From contig OY992833.1 in NCBI GenBank assembly GCA_963921425.1, forward strand, positions 31,668,698 to 31,732,697: a DNA stretch of 64,000 nucleotides, read 5' to 3'. This document shows, piece by piece, positions 48,880-61,241 of this stretch. The position numbers were made by a program, and so were the translations under genes. Origin of the DNA: Dryas octopetala (Eukaryota; Streptophyta; Magnoliopsida; Rosales; Rosaceae). Position 1 is the first letter of the stretch. Each line of letters opens with the position of its first letter. The notes under the pieces are model-generated. The model was given only the letters and a program-made list of their open reading frames with translations. It was not told the DNA's origin and did no database searches.

Positions 48880-49226
48880 CTGAACCCAGAGGGCAACACT
48901 GCTCTGTTCAAATGTTGTTTCAGTTCACTCGTTTTCTGTCACTCTGTGTGACTGTCATTCCTCTTCCTCAGGTATTCATATGTCATGGTTCATTTTTTGT
49001 GACAATTTCTTTTGGTAGAATCATTGAACGATATGTCCACTAAAAATGTACATTACTATGTTATGTCATATGGGTCATATTTATATATCATAACCCTTTA
49101 ATAACTTATAGATGCTCAGCTCCATAACTTCATACACACAAAGAAACTCACAATGTTGGGGAACTTCACCCTACACAAACAAAAGGAAATTCGACCAGCC
49201 AACTATGTTGAAAATATATGAAAATT

Positions 49227-49367
49227 ATGAAGAGAAACACGGTCAAAATATGTGATATGCTCAAAAAGCACCGTGATATTCCAGATAGGCTGGTGGAAGG
49301 TCGCGACACCGCCAAAATTGAGGTCAACGCCAGCCCCAAGCTGCAGCTTATGAAGGCAAGCTTTTAA
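49227..49367 (+). other. Short open frame, possible gene fragment
   Basis: A 46-codon frame starting MKRNTVKICDMLKKHRDIPD with unusually high GC and balanced codon use for its AT-rich setting. It has no recognised domain. It stands out from the surroundings and may be the remains of a coding exon. Confidence 0.25.
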
Positions 49368-51632
49368 AAGAGATCGCTTTAACTATTTATATTAATTGAT
49401 TCATGTAGGAGGAGAAGAAAAAAAGAAAAAAGAAAGGGGGAGTGGAACCGGGTTTTGGGGGAAAAAAGGGGTTCGATATTCCATGCAAGACCAATTTGGA
49501 TTGCAAAGAACAGTTCTGTTCAGGACATTATTCCAAATATTACATATTAATTGTTTCTCGTAAAAGAAAAAAAAAATTATTCGGACATTTACTTCATGAA
49601 GGCATCAAGGCATATGAATAAATTATTATGAGATTTTGTATTTACTACTGTTGATGGAAAAACATTCTAATATTAATGATGTGATTCCATTTCTGATAAA
49701 ACTAATAAAGCCATATCATTCAATTAATGATGTGATTTGATACATTTATGCATATCCATAATTTATGTCGCAATTAGACCAGGATATATAAATTCATCAG
49801 GTAAAACAATCATCATAATAATAACATGGGGAGGGGTACCACCATGCCACCATTGAGCCCCAACTGCCTCTGGAAATGTCACCACAACCACTGTCACTAG
49901 CACCTCACTTCCATCACAACTGTTGTCGCACCACCATTACCTGCTGCTACCATGTTGTAGCCAACCCCACCCCCTACCACAACGCGATAGCTGATACTGC
50001 CAGTAAATTGCCACCACCCTGCAACACCACCATTGTTGCCACCACCACTGCTGTCATCACCCCTGCCTGGCATCCCTACCATGTAGATAGCAATTAAACA
50101 ACTAACAAAATATCATTCATTCTCAATCCTATTAGGGGTGAAAGATAATTTTTCCAAAGCTTATATCCCACACTACACCAAACACAATATAAGTAACATC
50201 CCATCAATGGAAATTTTAATGATAGTTGTGTTTACCTAAATGAACTTACAACCATTTGAATGCCTTCAATAGGAGGGATATCCAAATATAAACCAAAACC
50301 TGATTTTGCACGCACACATAATATGAAACAAAACAAAAACACATCTTTGCGGATTACAAAATGCATCTGTTACAAAAGGCATGTAAAAATTGTGACAGGA
50401 CAAGGGGAGAGAGGGAGAGAGAGAGAGAGAGAGAGAGGTAATGATAAATGGTGGAAATTTTGTAATTTGTAATAGATCAAGGGGATGATGAGAGAATGAC
50501 TACACCTATAAGATCACTGTAACCACAAAATGCAAAAGAGAGCTGGACAAGGTCGGCAGTGGACAAGGTCGGTAGTGAACAAGGCATGACCATTAGGCCC
50601 TGGAGTCTTGTTGAGCAAATTGAAGCCAAGTTGTTTTTTTCATTCAGAACTGAAAATCTTTCACTATGAAAAGACATTGCAATGTTATTTTTTCTTTTGA
50701 AAATGTATTTTAATGTGCCTAACTGAACTTTCCTTTTTCTAAAGTAGAACAAGTACGTTAATACACTAACCAAGTGGTGGATAAGTAGCCTTATACATTT
50801 TTCCATATATCCAGTAAATAAATATGAATATTTTAATAGCCTAAGACTTAGGTGCTACAATATGATGGCTTGATATGGCCAGCCAAAGCCATTCTCCAGT
50901 CCAGAGTACTACTTTAATAACATACCAAATTAATATAAATAATAGAAGAAATACAATGATACAAGTTAATGAAAATGAGAAGGAAATTGCAATGAAATAG
51001 ATTAGCTACTTGAGGAAATTGCCACATCTAGGCATGAATATGAATATCAAAATAATAAGATGTACAGTGAAATTTGCACCTTGCTAGTATAGCTGGTCAA
51101 AAGCATTATCGAGTTCAACTGTCTGGTCAATCATTTCCTTGTTAATCATACTTTTCTAGCCCAGCTGACTCCATGTTAGCCCTGACTTACATCCCAACCT
51201 AGGAATTCTAGCTGCCACACATTTACAACAGTCAGTTCAGGATACAGCAGCTTGAAGAATTTGAGAAGGAAACGTAAAAAGAATTTAGGGTTTCCAGAAT
51301 TAGTTTTATCTCATCCAAAAGTAATGTTGACTTGTTTTATGCTCGAAGGAAAAAACTCACCCTGGAAAAAGATTGAAGGTTTTGAACGTAGCAGATTTTG
51401 CCTTGATTAGACCACAGAGAATCTTTAATATGCCTTGACAGATAGCTGTCATATTTCAAGTGGCATCAAACACAGTTTTTGCAACAAATTATCCCATCCA
51501 TTGAGAAACCAATTCAAATAGTCCTTGGGTTCATGTACTTCCAATTAGTAAAACTAAAACCATTCTTTGTTCCAAACTAAGATATTCAACACATCACCAA
51601 CCAACCTAGGATGGATGAAGAACTACCCCCTC
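49368..51632. other. Gene-poor spacer with simple-sequence tracts
   Basis: Bases about 49840-50070 are CCA/ACC-rich low-complexity DNA, which gives spurious frames on both strands. A GA microsatellite lies at about 50408-50438. The word GGACAAGGTCGG is repeated near 50545-50570. The rest is AT-rich, and the end near 51600 is the 3' flank of the PPR gene. Confidence 0.45.
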
Positions 51633-54050
51633 TCAAGTTGTTGCATTAGGAACCACATAATCACAAGTTCCAGTTATTAGAGCCCTGTTTATCATTTCAG
51701 TCTGTAACTCGATGGCTTCATCCACATTCCCTAGCTCATAGTACTTTCTTAGAAGACAAATACACAGAATCTCATCAGGAAGGATACCCTTCCCAATCAT
51801 CTCATCAAAAAATATTTTTGCTTGTTGTACCTGACCAAATTGAGAAAGCCCCCAAATCAAGGAAGTATAGGCATGCAGATCAAGTTCCATACCCATTTCT
51901 CTCATTCTCTTTTGTATGCTCAAAGCTTCTTGAAGATTTCCATGCTTTAAGTTTCCATCAATTAGAGTGGTGTAAGCAGCTTTATCTGGAATCAAACCCT
52001 TGTCTACCATTTCATAAAACAGCTCCTTAGCTGCTTCAATGTTATTATTTTTACAAAGTCCGTCTATTAAGGCTGTAAAAACTGCAACATTGGGTTGCAA
52101 ACCAATCTCAGACATCCTCCTAAAATAATTAATTGCCTCTTGGAGCAATCCCTTTTTGCACAAACCATCAATTAATGCACAAAATGTTACAACAGTAACC
52201 TCAATACCATTATCCAGCATTTCTTGTAAAAGCCGAAGTGCCTCCTTGGTTTTTCCGGCCTTGAAATAAGCATCCATAAGTGTTGTATAAATAAAATGAT
52301 TTGCTGTTAATCCACAACCCTTCATTTCACTGATTACAAGCTCAGACTCTTCAAGCTTATTTTGAGAGCAAAGACCCCAAATGATGGTTCCATAAAGTAG
52401 CAAATCTGGTTTAAATCCTTTCCCCTGAATTTCTTTCAAAATTTCCATAGCATTTTCCATCCTCTCAGCCTTGATATATCCATGAAAAAGGGCAGTGCAT
52501 ATTTTCTGGTTAGGGATTATTCCAGATCTCAGCACTTCCCTAAAGACTTCTTCTGCTTCCTCCATCCTCCCATCTTCGCATAGCCCATCCAGTAGAGCCG
52601 TATAGGTTACAATGTTCAAGCTAAGTCCTGCCTGTAATATCTCATTTTTCAGCTTCAGTGCTTCGCTCAAATTCCCAGCTTTACAGTTTGCATCAATCAA
52701 AGAAGTATAGGTGAACTCGTTAGGTAAAAGACCAACTCGTTTCATGTCCATAAAAATCCTAACTGCCTCTTTCATCATCCCTTCCTTACAGAAGGCATCA
52801 ATTAGTGTGCTATAAGTTATGACATTCGGTTTCAACCCATTATTCTTCATCTCATGGAGAAAATGGAAAGCTTGAGGCATTTTTTCAAATTTACAAAAAC
52901 AATTAATCAAAGCATTGAAGGTTATTACATCAGGTTCACAACCTGCATCCTTCATTTCTTCAAATATGGAAACTGAAACATCTAATAGTCCAACCTTTCC
53001 ATATCCATCAATAAGAGAATTATATGTCACAATATCAGGTGTAAGACCCATCTGTTTCATTTGTGCAAACAAGCAACTAGCAGTTTCCAAATCGCCTTCT
53101 TTGCACATATAACCAATCATTATATTGTACGTGAAGACTGAAGGGGTAATTCCAGCCCCTAGCATATCCTTAAAAAACTTCTTTGACAAATTCCCCTCCC
53201 CTGACTTCGAAAGCCTATGCAAAAGGGCATTACAAGACCGCACTTTTGGAAAAACTCTAAGCTTCCTCATCCTCAAAAAACACTCACTTGCTTTCTCAAG
53301 CATTCCAACCTCAACCAAAACACTAAACAATGCATCGAACACTCCAAATCCCGGACGACAGACATTCCTTGTTGACCACAACACATCAAATACATCACAA
53401 CCTGGCAACACCCGGCTCAACAAGACCAACTCTTTAAGAATCTCGTGGGCATCAAAATACATTCTAGCATAAAAGAGTATGTGAACCAAAATGCAATAAG
53501 ATTCAGTAATGTGGCAAAACCCAATTCGGGATTTAGTCCATTTGAACAATTTCAATGCCAATATGGGATCTTCCTTCAGTTCCACCAAAAACTTAGACAC
53601 CCAAATAGGCGCTAATGCCGAATCCAACAAGTTCACAATTCTGGGATCGTCCCAATAGTCGTGTTGAATAATTCTACCCAGGGATTCTGTATTCAAATTT
53701 TCAATAAACGAATTGGGGCTGGATTTGGTGACAAAAGGGAAGCGAATAATACAGAGAAAACTGGTGAACCAAACCAACGGGCAAGCTATAAGAGAACCAT
53801 GTGAGGATGATGATGATGATACATTGATAAAAAGGGAACTAGATGGGTATTGGGGGATTGGAGAGAGAGGGCTTACTCGATGAGAGGTGGTTCTGCAACC
53901 CATGTGGAAGAGATTGCGAAGAAATAGCAGCATCTTTGAGAAGATGAAAAATAAAACTAAGAAGAAACCAAGAGCGCCTCTAGTTAGCTTCATTTTCACC
54001 GGGTTGGGGATTCCAGTTGGGATACAAAGATGAATATGAATAATGGGCAT
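51633..54050 (-). CDS. EMB2794: P-class pentatricopeptide repeat protein, like Arabidopsis At2g02150
   Basis: Intronless, 805 residues from the first ATG. Later in-frame ATGs (MKLTRG... or MLLFLRN...) are possible true starts, and the MLLFLRN start gives a better organelle presequence. From about residue 230 to the end there are some 15 tandem 35-residue PPR motifs, for example VFTYNIMIGYMCKEGDLETA and VVTFCALIDGLCKKGLLQEA. There is no E or DYW extension, so it is P-class. Such proteins bind organelle RNA and stabilise, splice or promote translation of specific transcripts. The whole repeat region resembles what I remember of At2g02150 (EMB2794, embryo-defective), and the next two genes also match that Arabidopsis neighbourhood. 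The orthology is inference from memory. The RNA target is unknown. Confidence 0.9.
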   Translation of the reverse strand: MPIIHIHLCIPTGIPNPVKMKLTRGALGFFLVLFFIFSKMLLFLRNLFHMGCRTTSHRVSPLSPIPQYPSSSLFINVSSSSSSHGSLIACPLVWFTSFLCIIRFPFVTKSSPNSFIENLNTESLGRIIQHDYWDDPRIVNLLDSALAPIWVSKFLVELKEDPILALKLFKWTKSRIGFCHITESYCILVHILFYARMYFDAHEILKELVLLSRVLPGCDVFDVLWSTRNVCRPGFGVFDALFSVLVEVGMLEKASECFLRMRKLRVFPKVRSCNALLHRLSKSGEGNLSKKFFKDMLGAGITPSVFTYNIMIGYMCKEGDLETASCLFAQMKQMGLTPDIVTYNSLIDGYGKVGLLDVSVSIFEEMKDAGCEPDVITFNALINCFCKFEKMPQAFHFLHEMKNNGLKPNVITYSTLIDAFCKEGMMKEAVRIFMDMKRVGLLPNEFTYTSLIDANCKAGNLSEALKLKNEILQAGLSLNIVTYTALLDGLCEDGRMEEAEEVFREVLRSGIIPNQKICTALFHGYIKAERMENAMEILKEIQGKGFKPDLLLYGTIIWGLCSQNKLEESELVISEMKGCGLTANHFIYTTLMDAYFKAGKTKEALRLLQEMLDNGIEVTVVTFCALIDGLCKKGLLQEAINYFRRMSEIGLQPNVAVFTALIDGLCKNNNIEAAKELFYEMVDKGLIPDKAAYTTLIDGNLKHGNLQEALSIQKRMREMGMELDLHAYTSLIWGLSQFGQVQQAKIFFDEMIGKGILPDEILCICLLRKYYELGNVDEAIELQTEMINRALITGTCDYVVPNATT

Positions 54051-54298
54051 TCATAGCTTGTGTGTCTTAGGGCTGGTGAAGAAGAGCAACAAGAGAGGGG
54101 AAGATGATTGTTTAGGCTTTTAGCGCAAAACAGGTTTAAGCCTTTAAGATATTTGAGCTGATATGTGAGCCTTGGCCGATCCGACCCGACCCGCTTTTCT
54201 CGCTCTCTCTTATTCATTAAATTTGGTTGTCAATTTTTGTCTATCAAATATGTCAGTGTTTACGTTCACATATGTGTATTAACTCATATTAACTATTA

Positions 54299-54664
54299 GG
54301 GTTAAATACAAAAATGGTCCACAAACTTTACAATGAATCTCAATTTAGTCTATTAACTATAAAAAGTGTCAGTTTGGTCCATGAACTTTTCAAGTTGTAT
54401 CAAAACAGTACAAACGTTAACTTCTATCGAAAAATTTAACGAAAAGTGATCATGTGCACAGTAAGTGACCACATTTTCAGAGGTATTTCAGTCCGTTCAT
54501 CATATTTTTATGTGACCAATTCCGTTAATTTTTTGATGAAAGTTAGCGTTTGTACTGCTTTAGTACAAATTGAAAAGTTTGTGGACCAAATTGATATTTT
54601 TTATAATTAGTAGACCAAATTGAGATTTACTGTAAAGTTCGTGGACCATTTTTGTATTTAACCC
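54299..54664. mobile_element. Mutator-like MITE, 366 bp, with 9-bp target duplication
   Basis: The element starts GGGTTAAATACAAAAATGG and ends with the inverted form CCATTTTTGTATTTAACCC. The inverted arms extend about 170 bases with scattered mismatches. TAACTATTA is present directly before (54290-54298) and directly after (54665-54673). Long arms plus a 9-base duplication are the hallmark of Mutator-type elements. No coding capacity. Confidence 0.92.
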
Positions 54665-54673
54665 TAACTATTA

Positions 54674-55187
54674 AGTTAGAGCTAGAATTTTTTATTACTA
54701 AAACAACTGCTTTGAGTCATATTAAATGCTGTAAAACACCTGGTTCTTAAAAAAAAAAAAAAAATTGGTTAAAACTTAAAATAGGATGACCAGTTAACAA
54801 ATCCAATATCAAGTTTTCAACCTCGAAAACAAATAACAGAAAATATTGATAAAAAGATAATTGAAAGTGGAGTCAAGAAAATGTGAGAACAATAAATAGA
54901 GATCTTATTGACTATCTATTGTTACAGCTATGCACTCGAACGAGCACAGCAAAATGCCTCAGGCATAAAGAAAAATTCCCATTAAATCAGATTTAAATAC
55001 AATGAAAAGGTTTCGATTAATATAAAGAGACAAAAACGCCTACTATCCCTAATTCTATAAAGAAACCAGAGCAGCCATGCTACTGATCAGAACCAACCAC
55101 CATTTAGAAGGTCCTCCTCCACACAATATTTATGTAAAAGAGCAGTCAGTCCCCTCTGTGTTGCTCTCCCTCTTTCCCTTCGCCCAA
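54674..55187. other. Spacer, 3' flank of the CCCH zinc-finger gene
   Basis: AT-rich with a poly(A) run near 54750. No gene is seen. Confidence 0.4.
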
Positions 55188-58100
55188 TCACGAGAACATG
55201 ACACCAATCTTCTTGGCAAAGTCATCCCCATCTTCATCTTCCAGGAATTCCTCTTCAGCATCTGCATTTTCACCTTCTTCATAATTATAGTCACCCTCAT
55301 CACCTTGCTCATAATCATATTCTCCTTCCCTCTGATCTTCAGCTTCAAGCTCACGATCCTCCAATGGTTCATCATAAATCATCCCATCTTCAGTCTCAAG
55401 CTCGCTAACATTATGTCCTTGTGAAGACTGACCATGTGCCACATCAATTTTTTCATCTTCAGTTCCAACTGCATCAGTGGGCAGACTACTTTGCATCTCT
55501 GTAACAACTGCAGTCTCAGAGCCACCTGGATTGCTCACCCTGTTTTCTCTCGAATTATTGCCTTGTTTATTGACAGAAGATTTTCCACTCCCAGAAGCTG
55601 CTGCTGCTTCTCTCTTCCTCTTCAGAATCTCACTAAGGGGCATTGGCCCTTCAAATGAAAGATCACCTTCAGATTGTTGATGATTATCCATCTTCACACT
55701 TTTTCGTTTTCCAAGGTAAGATTGCTCCCTATCATCTGCATCTTTCTCACCTTTCAGCTCTGAAAGACGTTTTGGACGAGAAAACTCGGTACTTCGGTCA
55801 TCCATTATCTCTCTCCTTATTCGAGGGGCCCCAAAATTTCTCCCCTCATTATTATAGTCCTCTTGCACCCTTCCTTTTATTCTGTCTCGAAGCCTTCCTT
55901 GGTGGGAAGATACTGGAGCCCTTCTGGGGGACAATCTGCCTCGACTCCTCCCTCTGTCAACTTCTCTTTCTGGGTGCAAGTCACTACCATTGACTGGAGG
56001 AGACACACCTGGAAGCTTTATTCTACCACGAAGACGACTACTGAGGGAGCCCTCATGTGAGGGCAATTGTTGTGAATCCCTACGAGGACGGCTTTTTCGC
56101 TCCTCAACATGGTTTTCAAGGGTATAATCATGACTGATGATGGATCTCAGACCATTTACCCTCCTATGCTTGGATAAACGATGCCGTAGATCTGCCTCAT
56201 CAATGTGATCTGGACTGTCAGATTTGCGGTAACCCCTCCTCTCAAGATGAGCAGGGCCCACTAGCATTCTCTCAGATGAAGCCCTGTGCTGGTCCCATGC
56301 ATATTGCCCTTGCATGTGATCGTAAGGGTCATAGCCAAGTGGATCACAAAACCTTTCTCGATCAACATCAGCCATTGAATTGTAATCAGCAGGATGGTCC
56401 AAATCATATTCATTCACAGCATTCAAGTTTCTTCCCTCATGACCTCTTGTTCTTCCAAATTGATCCTCACCATGGTAGTAATCAGAATCTCCAAGCTCAT
56501 CATCTACAAGAACATCAAATCCAGGAGAGGACTCCCTCAAATGCTCATCAACATCCTTCCCATTTTGGAAACCATGATTGTCTGATACATGAGACTGAAG
56601 TAAATGATTGGCCTGACTTGTAGAGCCTCCATTGATAACAGGCAGAACACTTGCCTTGTATCTGAAGGCCTCCTCATCAAAGGCTTTAGCTGATGAAGCA
56701 CTCCTCTCAATACTAACTCCATTTCTTGGTGGAGCAGTTTCAACTTTTGGAGCAGGTTTAGCTTCAGGAGGCCCTCCAACTGACTTTGAGGCACTTACCT
56801 GGGGAATCTTAGGCTCTTGAGTGCACTTTTGAAAGCCACCGAAAACCTTCTTAACACTTGAAGGCTCTGTACCATGGGTAGCTGCTGGTGCCTGTGGAAC
56901 TTTACTACTAGTCATAGGATTTGGTCCATGTGAAAAGGCACATCTGTCACCTTTTAAACAAAGCCCCTTCTGGAAGAAAATACAGGGAGTCGCTTGTTTA
57001 CTCGGGTTATAAGTAGCATGGTTTGCAGGTGCTGCAGGCACTGTCGCAGTATGTGCTAGAGGCAACGAAGGCCCAGCTGGATTTGCTGCTTGGCTTCCTA
57101 ACAAACCATCAAGAGGCTGAAGAGGAACAATAGGTGGTCAGAAACAATTATTGCATGCTTTCACAAACAGGAAAAAAGGGGCACTGCTGTCACTTTCAAA
57201 GACAAGTCTTAACATGAAACAAATAAAGTTGGAGAAAGATAAGAGAAAGACTCACCGGATGCCGAAACGCGCATTTCAAATTCAAGCAATTACCATTCAA
57301 CCAGTACCAGCAATCCCTGGGATTGACCCGAGCATATTCACTGTGACGATATTCACATTCACTTCCCTGTCAACAAGGTATCAATGAGATTACCACTGAG
57401 ATGAACCCACCACTACTGATAGCATATTAGTACTGATAAAAATGTTTTAGGGCTCTACATAAAGACGATACTACTTTATTCAGATAACAGCTCAAATGCA
57501 TTACTAAGTATATCGAATGCTTTAAATATACCATTCACACAATTTTAATACCTTATTAAAGTTAATAGTGAAAACATGCAACTCAATTAATAATCCACTT
57601 CGCAAAGTAACAAAAAAGGGTACAAACAAAAAAACAATCGAAGAAAAGGCAAGACAAACAGTATTACAGAAACGATCAAGACCAAAAATTCATATCCAGA
57701 GATAGCTTGAAGTAAAATCCACATCCAGTAACAAATTAACTGTTCCCAGATCAGCATCAAAGGCAAAAGAGACAATAAAATCAAGCAGGCTACTATATAG
57801 TGCAGAACATAAACCAATTGTGGAAAAAGGGATGATTGTCTGCTGCAAGCATTATATTAACATAAATAATTTCTTGGGACATGGCTTCTCATAGACTAAC
57901 TAAATAAGCCACTAAAAGTAAGCACATCAAATTTCCAAGGCCTGGAACCCATTATTGATTCTGAATACATAGAAACCATATGGCATAATTGTTCAATAAA
58001 CCATAATCCTCATGCTTCTAGCAGATATTTAACATTACAATTCTTTGTTATAAATAAGTATATTTATGTTCTAGGGTTTTATTTTTTTTAGAGAAAAGAA

Positions 58101-58492
58101 TGATATTTACCCAAAGGAAAACACAGTACCCTAACAAGATCCATCTTATCAAGCACATCCAGAAACCCCAATTCCAATTCCGTCGATTGAAATCCAAATT
58201 TTACGGAGAAAAGATCAATATTAACAATTATGAAACCCTTTAAATCTGAAACCTTAACACCGCAAAAACCAAACAGCCCAAGATCCAACCATATATAAAC
58301 AAAAACGAAACGTTAAAGCCCTAAAATTCAAAGCAAGAATAGCCAGAACAAAAAATCGAAACCAAACAGAGGCCGAACCTTTTTGCAGGTGAGAGGCGAC
58401 GCGAGAAAGTAGACGCAATCGGTGTTCCTCTTCAAGGCCTCCTCTTCAGCCGAAGTCTCGGGTTGCTGTTGCGGTGGTTGCTGTGGCGGCTT

Positions 58493-58523
<31 letters not shown>

Positions 58524-58543
58524 GGTTGTGCGCCAACTACCAT
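55188..58543 (-). CDS. C3H17: CCCH zinc-finger protein, like Arabidopsis C3H17
   Basis: Three exons on the minus strand: 58543-58379, 57366-57256 and 57116-55188; 734 residues. After a polyglutamine/proline head (about residues 8-28) come three CCCH fingers. Finger 1, CVYFLASPLTC...C-x3-H, is split by intron 1. Finger 2 is CWYWLNGNC...CAFRH. Finger 3 is CIFFQKGLC...CAFSH. The middle is rich in Arg/Ser/Gly, with short SRGRLSPRRAP and RLRDRIKGR stretches. The C-terminus is strongly acidic (YNYEEGENADAEEEFLEDED) and ends KKIGVMFS. The fingers suggest RNA or DNA binding; the Arabidopsis relative is reported in transcriptional control and stress or development. The gene lies between the PPR and remorin genes, as in Arabidopsis At2g02150-At2g02170 (from memory). 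The first exon is CAG/CAA-rich and may vary in length. Confidence 0.92.
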
Positions 58544-59644
58544 GGCGATTCTTGGCTTAAAACCTCCACGGATCGTCTCGGTATCAGATCGATTTCGAGA
58601 GGAAGAGACAGAGAGAGAGGCCGATCCAATCTTGAAGAAGAGCCGCCACAGAGATTGGCAAGTCTGAGAAGAGAGAGATTGTGATAGAGGGAGTGGGTGT
58701 ATAATATGATAGATGAGGATTTAAGCTAAGCGTTAGTTGTTTTTTCAAAAAAAAAAAAAAAGGAATTTTGTAATATAATAAAATTAATAATAGGTTGTCC
58801 CCTTGTTTCTATTTGCACATCACACCCAGTCTAAAAGTTTTTTTTTTTTATTGAGACCAAAAATCCAAAAGTTATTTGACTTTCCCGTTGTAAGCATATA
58901 TGTTTTCAATTTTTATGTAACTATTTTAAGCTTAAAAAATATATAACAAATCATAAAAACATATAAATTAACTGCATGTTCTTCCAAGTTATAATCACCG
59001 TATTCACACTCTTGTGTTATGACACAAGTTATAAGCGTGTTCTTGAGACATAAAAAAAAATTGCATGTTGTGTTACTTGTGTATTAATTGTTTGGTTTAA
59101 ATTAAACAATTTAGAATATACATTGTATGTTTACTACTAAATATTGTATCACCCAAAAATCCTCATTAAATAGATATTATATGTATTCTTTTTTTATCTG
59201 GATATTATATATTTATATGTATTCAAAAAAAAATTTGAATAGAATATATCATTTTTTCCAAGTAATTTTTTATTATTTCTATCAAGTATGAATTATTGAT
59301 ACTGGCACTTCATATGTATCACCTTTTATATTTATGAATTTAAACTACTTTTTTTTTATCTGATAATTTAAACTGCTTTCAATAACCTTTTTGGTAAGTT
59401 ACATTTTTTTTTTTGCCACTATTTTTGGTAAGTTACTTAACGTGACCGTTTGTGTCGTGTTTTTTATGGGATGAGCTTCGGAAATCGGAACAGTCAGACA
59501 CGGATCTGAGTTCAGTGGCTCACTGCAAAGTCCGAACCTTGTTGGATATTGTAACTTGGGAGTTGGGAGAGCTACACTGGTACTTAAAGGCAGCTAACCT
59601 TAAAGTCTTAAACGGTCTATTTATCCCAACCGTGGTTAAAATTG
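58544..59644. other. Upstream flank of the CCCH gene and AT-rich spacer
   Basis: Contains the leader and promoter of the minus-strand gene, then AT-rich DNA. A less AT-rich island at about 59450-59640 (GGATGAGCTTCGGAAATCGG onward) abuts the transposon-like element. It has an open frame, but no recognised protein and no splice context. Confidence 0.4.
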
Positions 59645-60830
59645 TTGATTTGCTATTATTTGCGTATCTTTTTTTTTTTTTCTTTTTGCACACTTTTTTC
59701 TCCTACACATCTTACTCTCATTTAAAATTTAAAATTTTTTTTTTAACACACCCCTCAAATTACCCCAATACACTCATTTTATCCAACACACTCCATCTAC
59801 TCAAACAAAAAAAAACACACACACACCCAACTCCTCTCTTTCCACTCCCCGCAACACCAAAAATTAAGAGTCCTTTGGTTAATTTTTTGTATGTTTGACA
59901 TAATTTGGAGCATGGGTTTTTTAGAGTTTAGGGTTTAATTTTCGGGTGGAGGATTGTTAATGTCGCAGGTTATTCGGCACTGCACTTCCAAAATTTGTCT
60001 CTTCATTCTGCAGTCATCTGCCGAACATACTGAAAGTGTTTGACACTGTACTTCCAAACGGTTTCTTGATGTTCGGCACTATACTTCCGAACTAGCTACA
60101 AATATATATATATATATTTTTTTTTTTTGACTGTTTTCTTGGGGGAAAGGAGAGAGGGAAGGAGAGAGAGAGAGAGAGGGGTGGCGTGGTGGCTGATCTT
60201 GATAGGGTGGTGTGGTTGGGTTAGTGCGAGCAGAAGGGCATGGTGGCTGGAAGGTGCTGCGCTCGGTGGTGTTGCAAGTAGAAGGGGAGAGAAGCCACAA
60301 AGAAGAAGAGAAAGCCAGAAGGGGTGGTGTGGCTGGGTTGGTACAAGTAGAAGGGCGTGCACGTGGCTTCGACTGTGTTGCACGCGGTTGCTTCGACGGT
60401 GCTGCGCACGGGTGGTTTCAACGATGCTACGCACGGGTGGCTTCGACGGTGCTGCACGCAGTGGCTGGAAGATGCTGTGGAGGAAGGTGGGGTGGCTTCG
60501 ACGATGATGCACGCAGTCGCTAGAAGGTGCTGCGCACAGTGGTGCTACAAGTAGAAGGGGAGAGAAGCCAGGGAAAGAAGATTAAAAGAGAGAGAGAGCC
60601 AGAAAAGGGCTGGGCTGGGGTGCATGGTCCCAGACAAAAATTGCAAGGGAGAGAGGGTCAAGCAAGGCACAGTTAATTGGGAGGGAAGGAAGAAAGAAGG
60701 TGAGGTGAGGTGTGTTAGGGAGGGCTTTAAGGTATTTTCACAATGGGATAAATTTGTAAAATCACTAATTAAGTGATGAAGAATGTGCAAAAAGAAAAAA
60801 AGAGTGTGTATTTATCAACTCTCTTTTCCT
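59645..60830. mobile_element. Second member of the 14790-16495 element family
   Basis: Shares with 14790-16495 the left end (GCTATTATTTGC), the TTTAAAATTTAAAATTT stretch, the TTCGGCACT words, the GA-rich blocks near AACCCAGCC-like sequence (here as the reverse complement), and the right-hand CACTAATTAAGTGAT followed by GTGTGTATTTATC. Its middle (about 60350-60540) is a run of degenerate direct repeats around GGCTTCGACGGTGCTGC. It carries no transposase and must be non-autonomous. Confidence 0.55.
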
Positions 60831-61241
60831 TTTTTATCAGTTTTTTACGGATGTGAAAGGACAACATTGCCCATCTCTTTTGGAATGAACAAATTTATAA
60901 AAAATAAAACAAGTGGGACTTGCACTTTTTCACTTTTTGCAAGTTCTCTTCAAGCATGCATCCAAATAAACTTAGGTGGAGGAATAATGAGATATTACTT
61001 GATCACAAAGGCCACTGGTCTGCACAATAAGAATGTGATGATACTTACATTGAATACTTGCTATCTTTATAGGCTTAACCAAATCAAGTCTTCAGGTTTT
61101 TACATGAGAACTGGATATGAGGCTAGCAGGACATCTTGACATGCTCATGAATATAAGCGCTTACATGTACAAGCATGAAAATATGAGCGTGACAGAAAAT
61201 CAGACAAAGGCCTCTACGTACAGCAGAAGGTTATTCAAATA

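Noticed and set aside
49876-50097. Frames rich in His/Thr/Pro or Gly on opposite strands
   Set aside because: They come from CCA/ACC low-complexity DNA and have no start context, splice sites or known domain.
55130-55680. Frames opposite the C-terminus of the CCCH gene
   Set aside because: They are antisense shadows of the acidic, GA-rich coding exon.
60096-60540. Overlapping frames on both strands with repeated Trp/Arg or His/Ser-rich peptides
   Set aside because: They are produced by the tandem GGCTTCGACGGTGCTGC-like repeats inside the non-autonomous element and match no protein I know.
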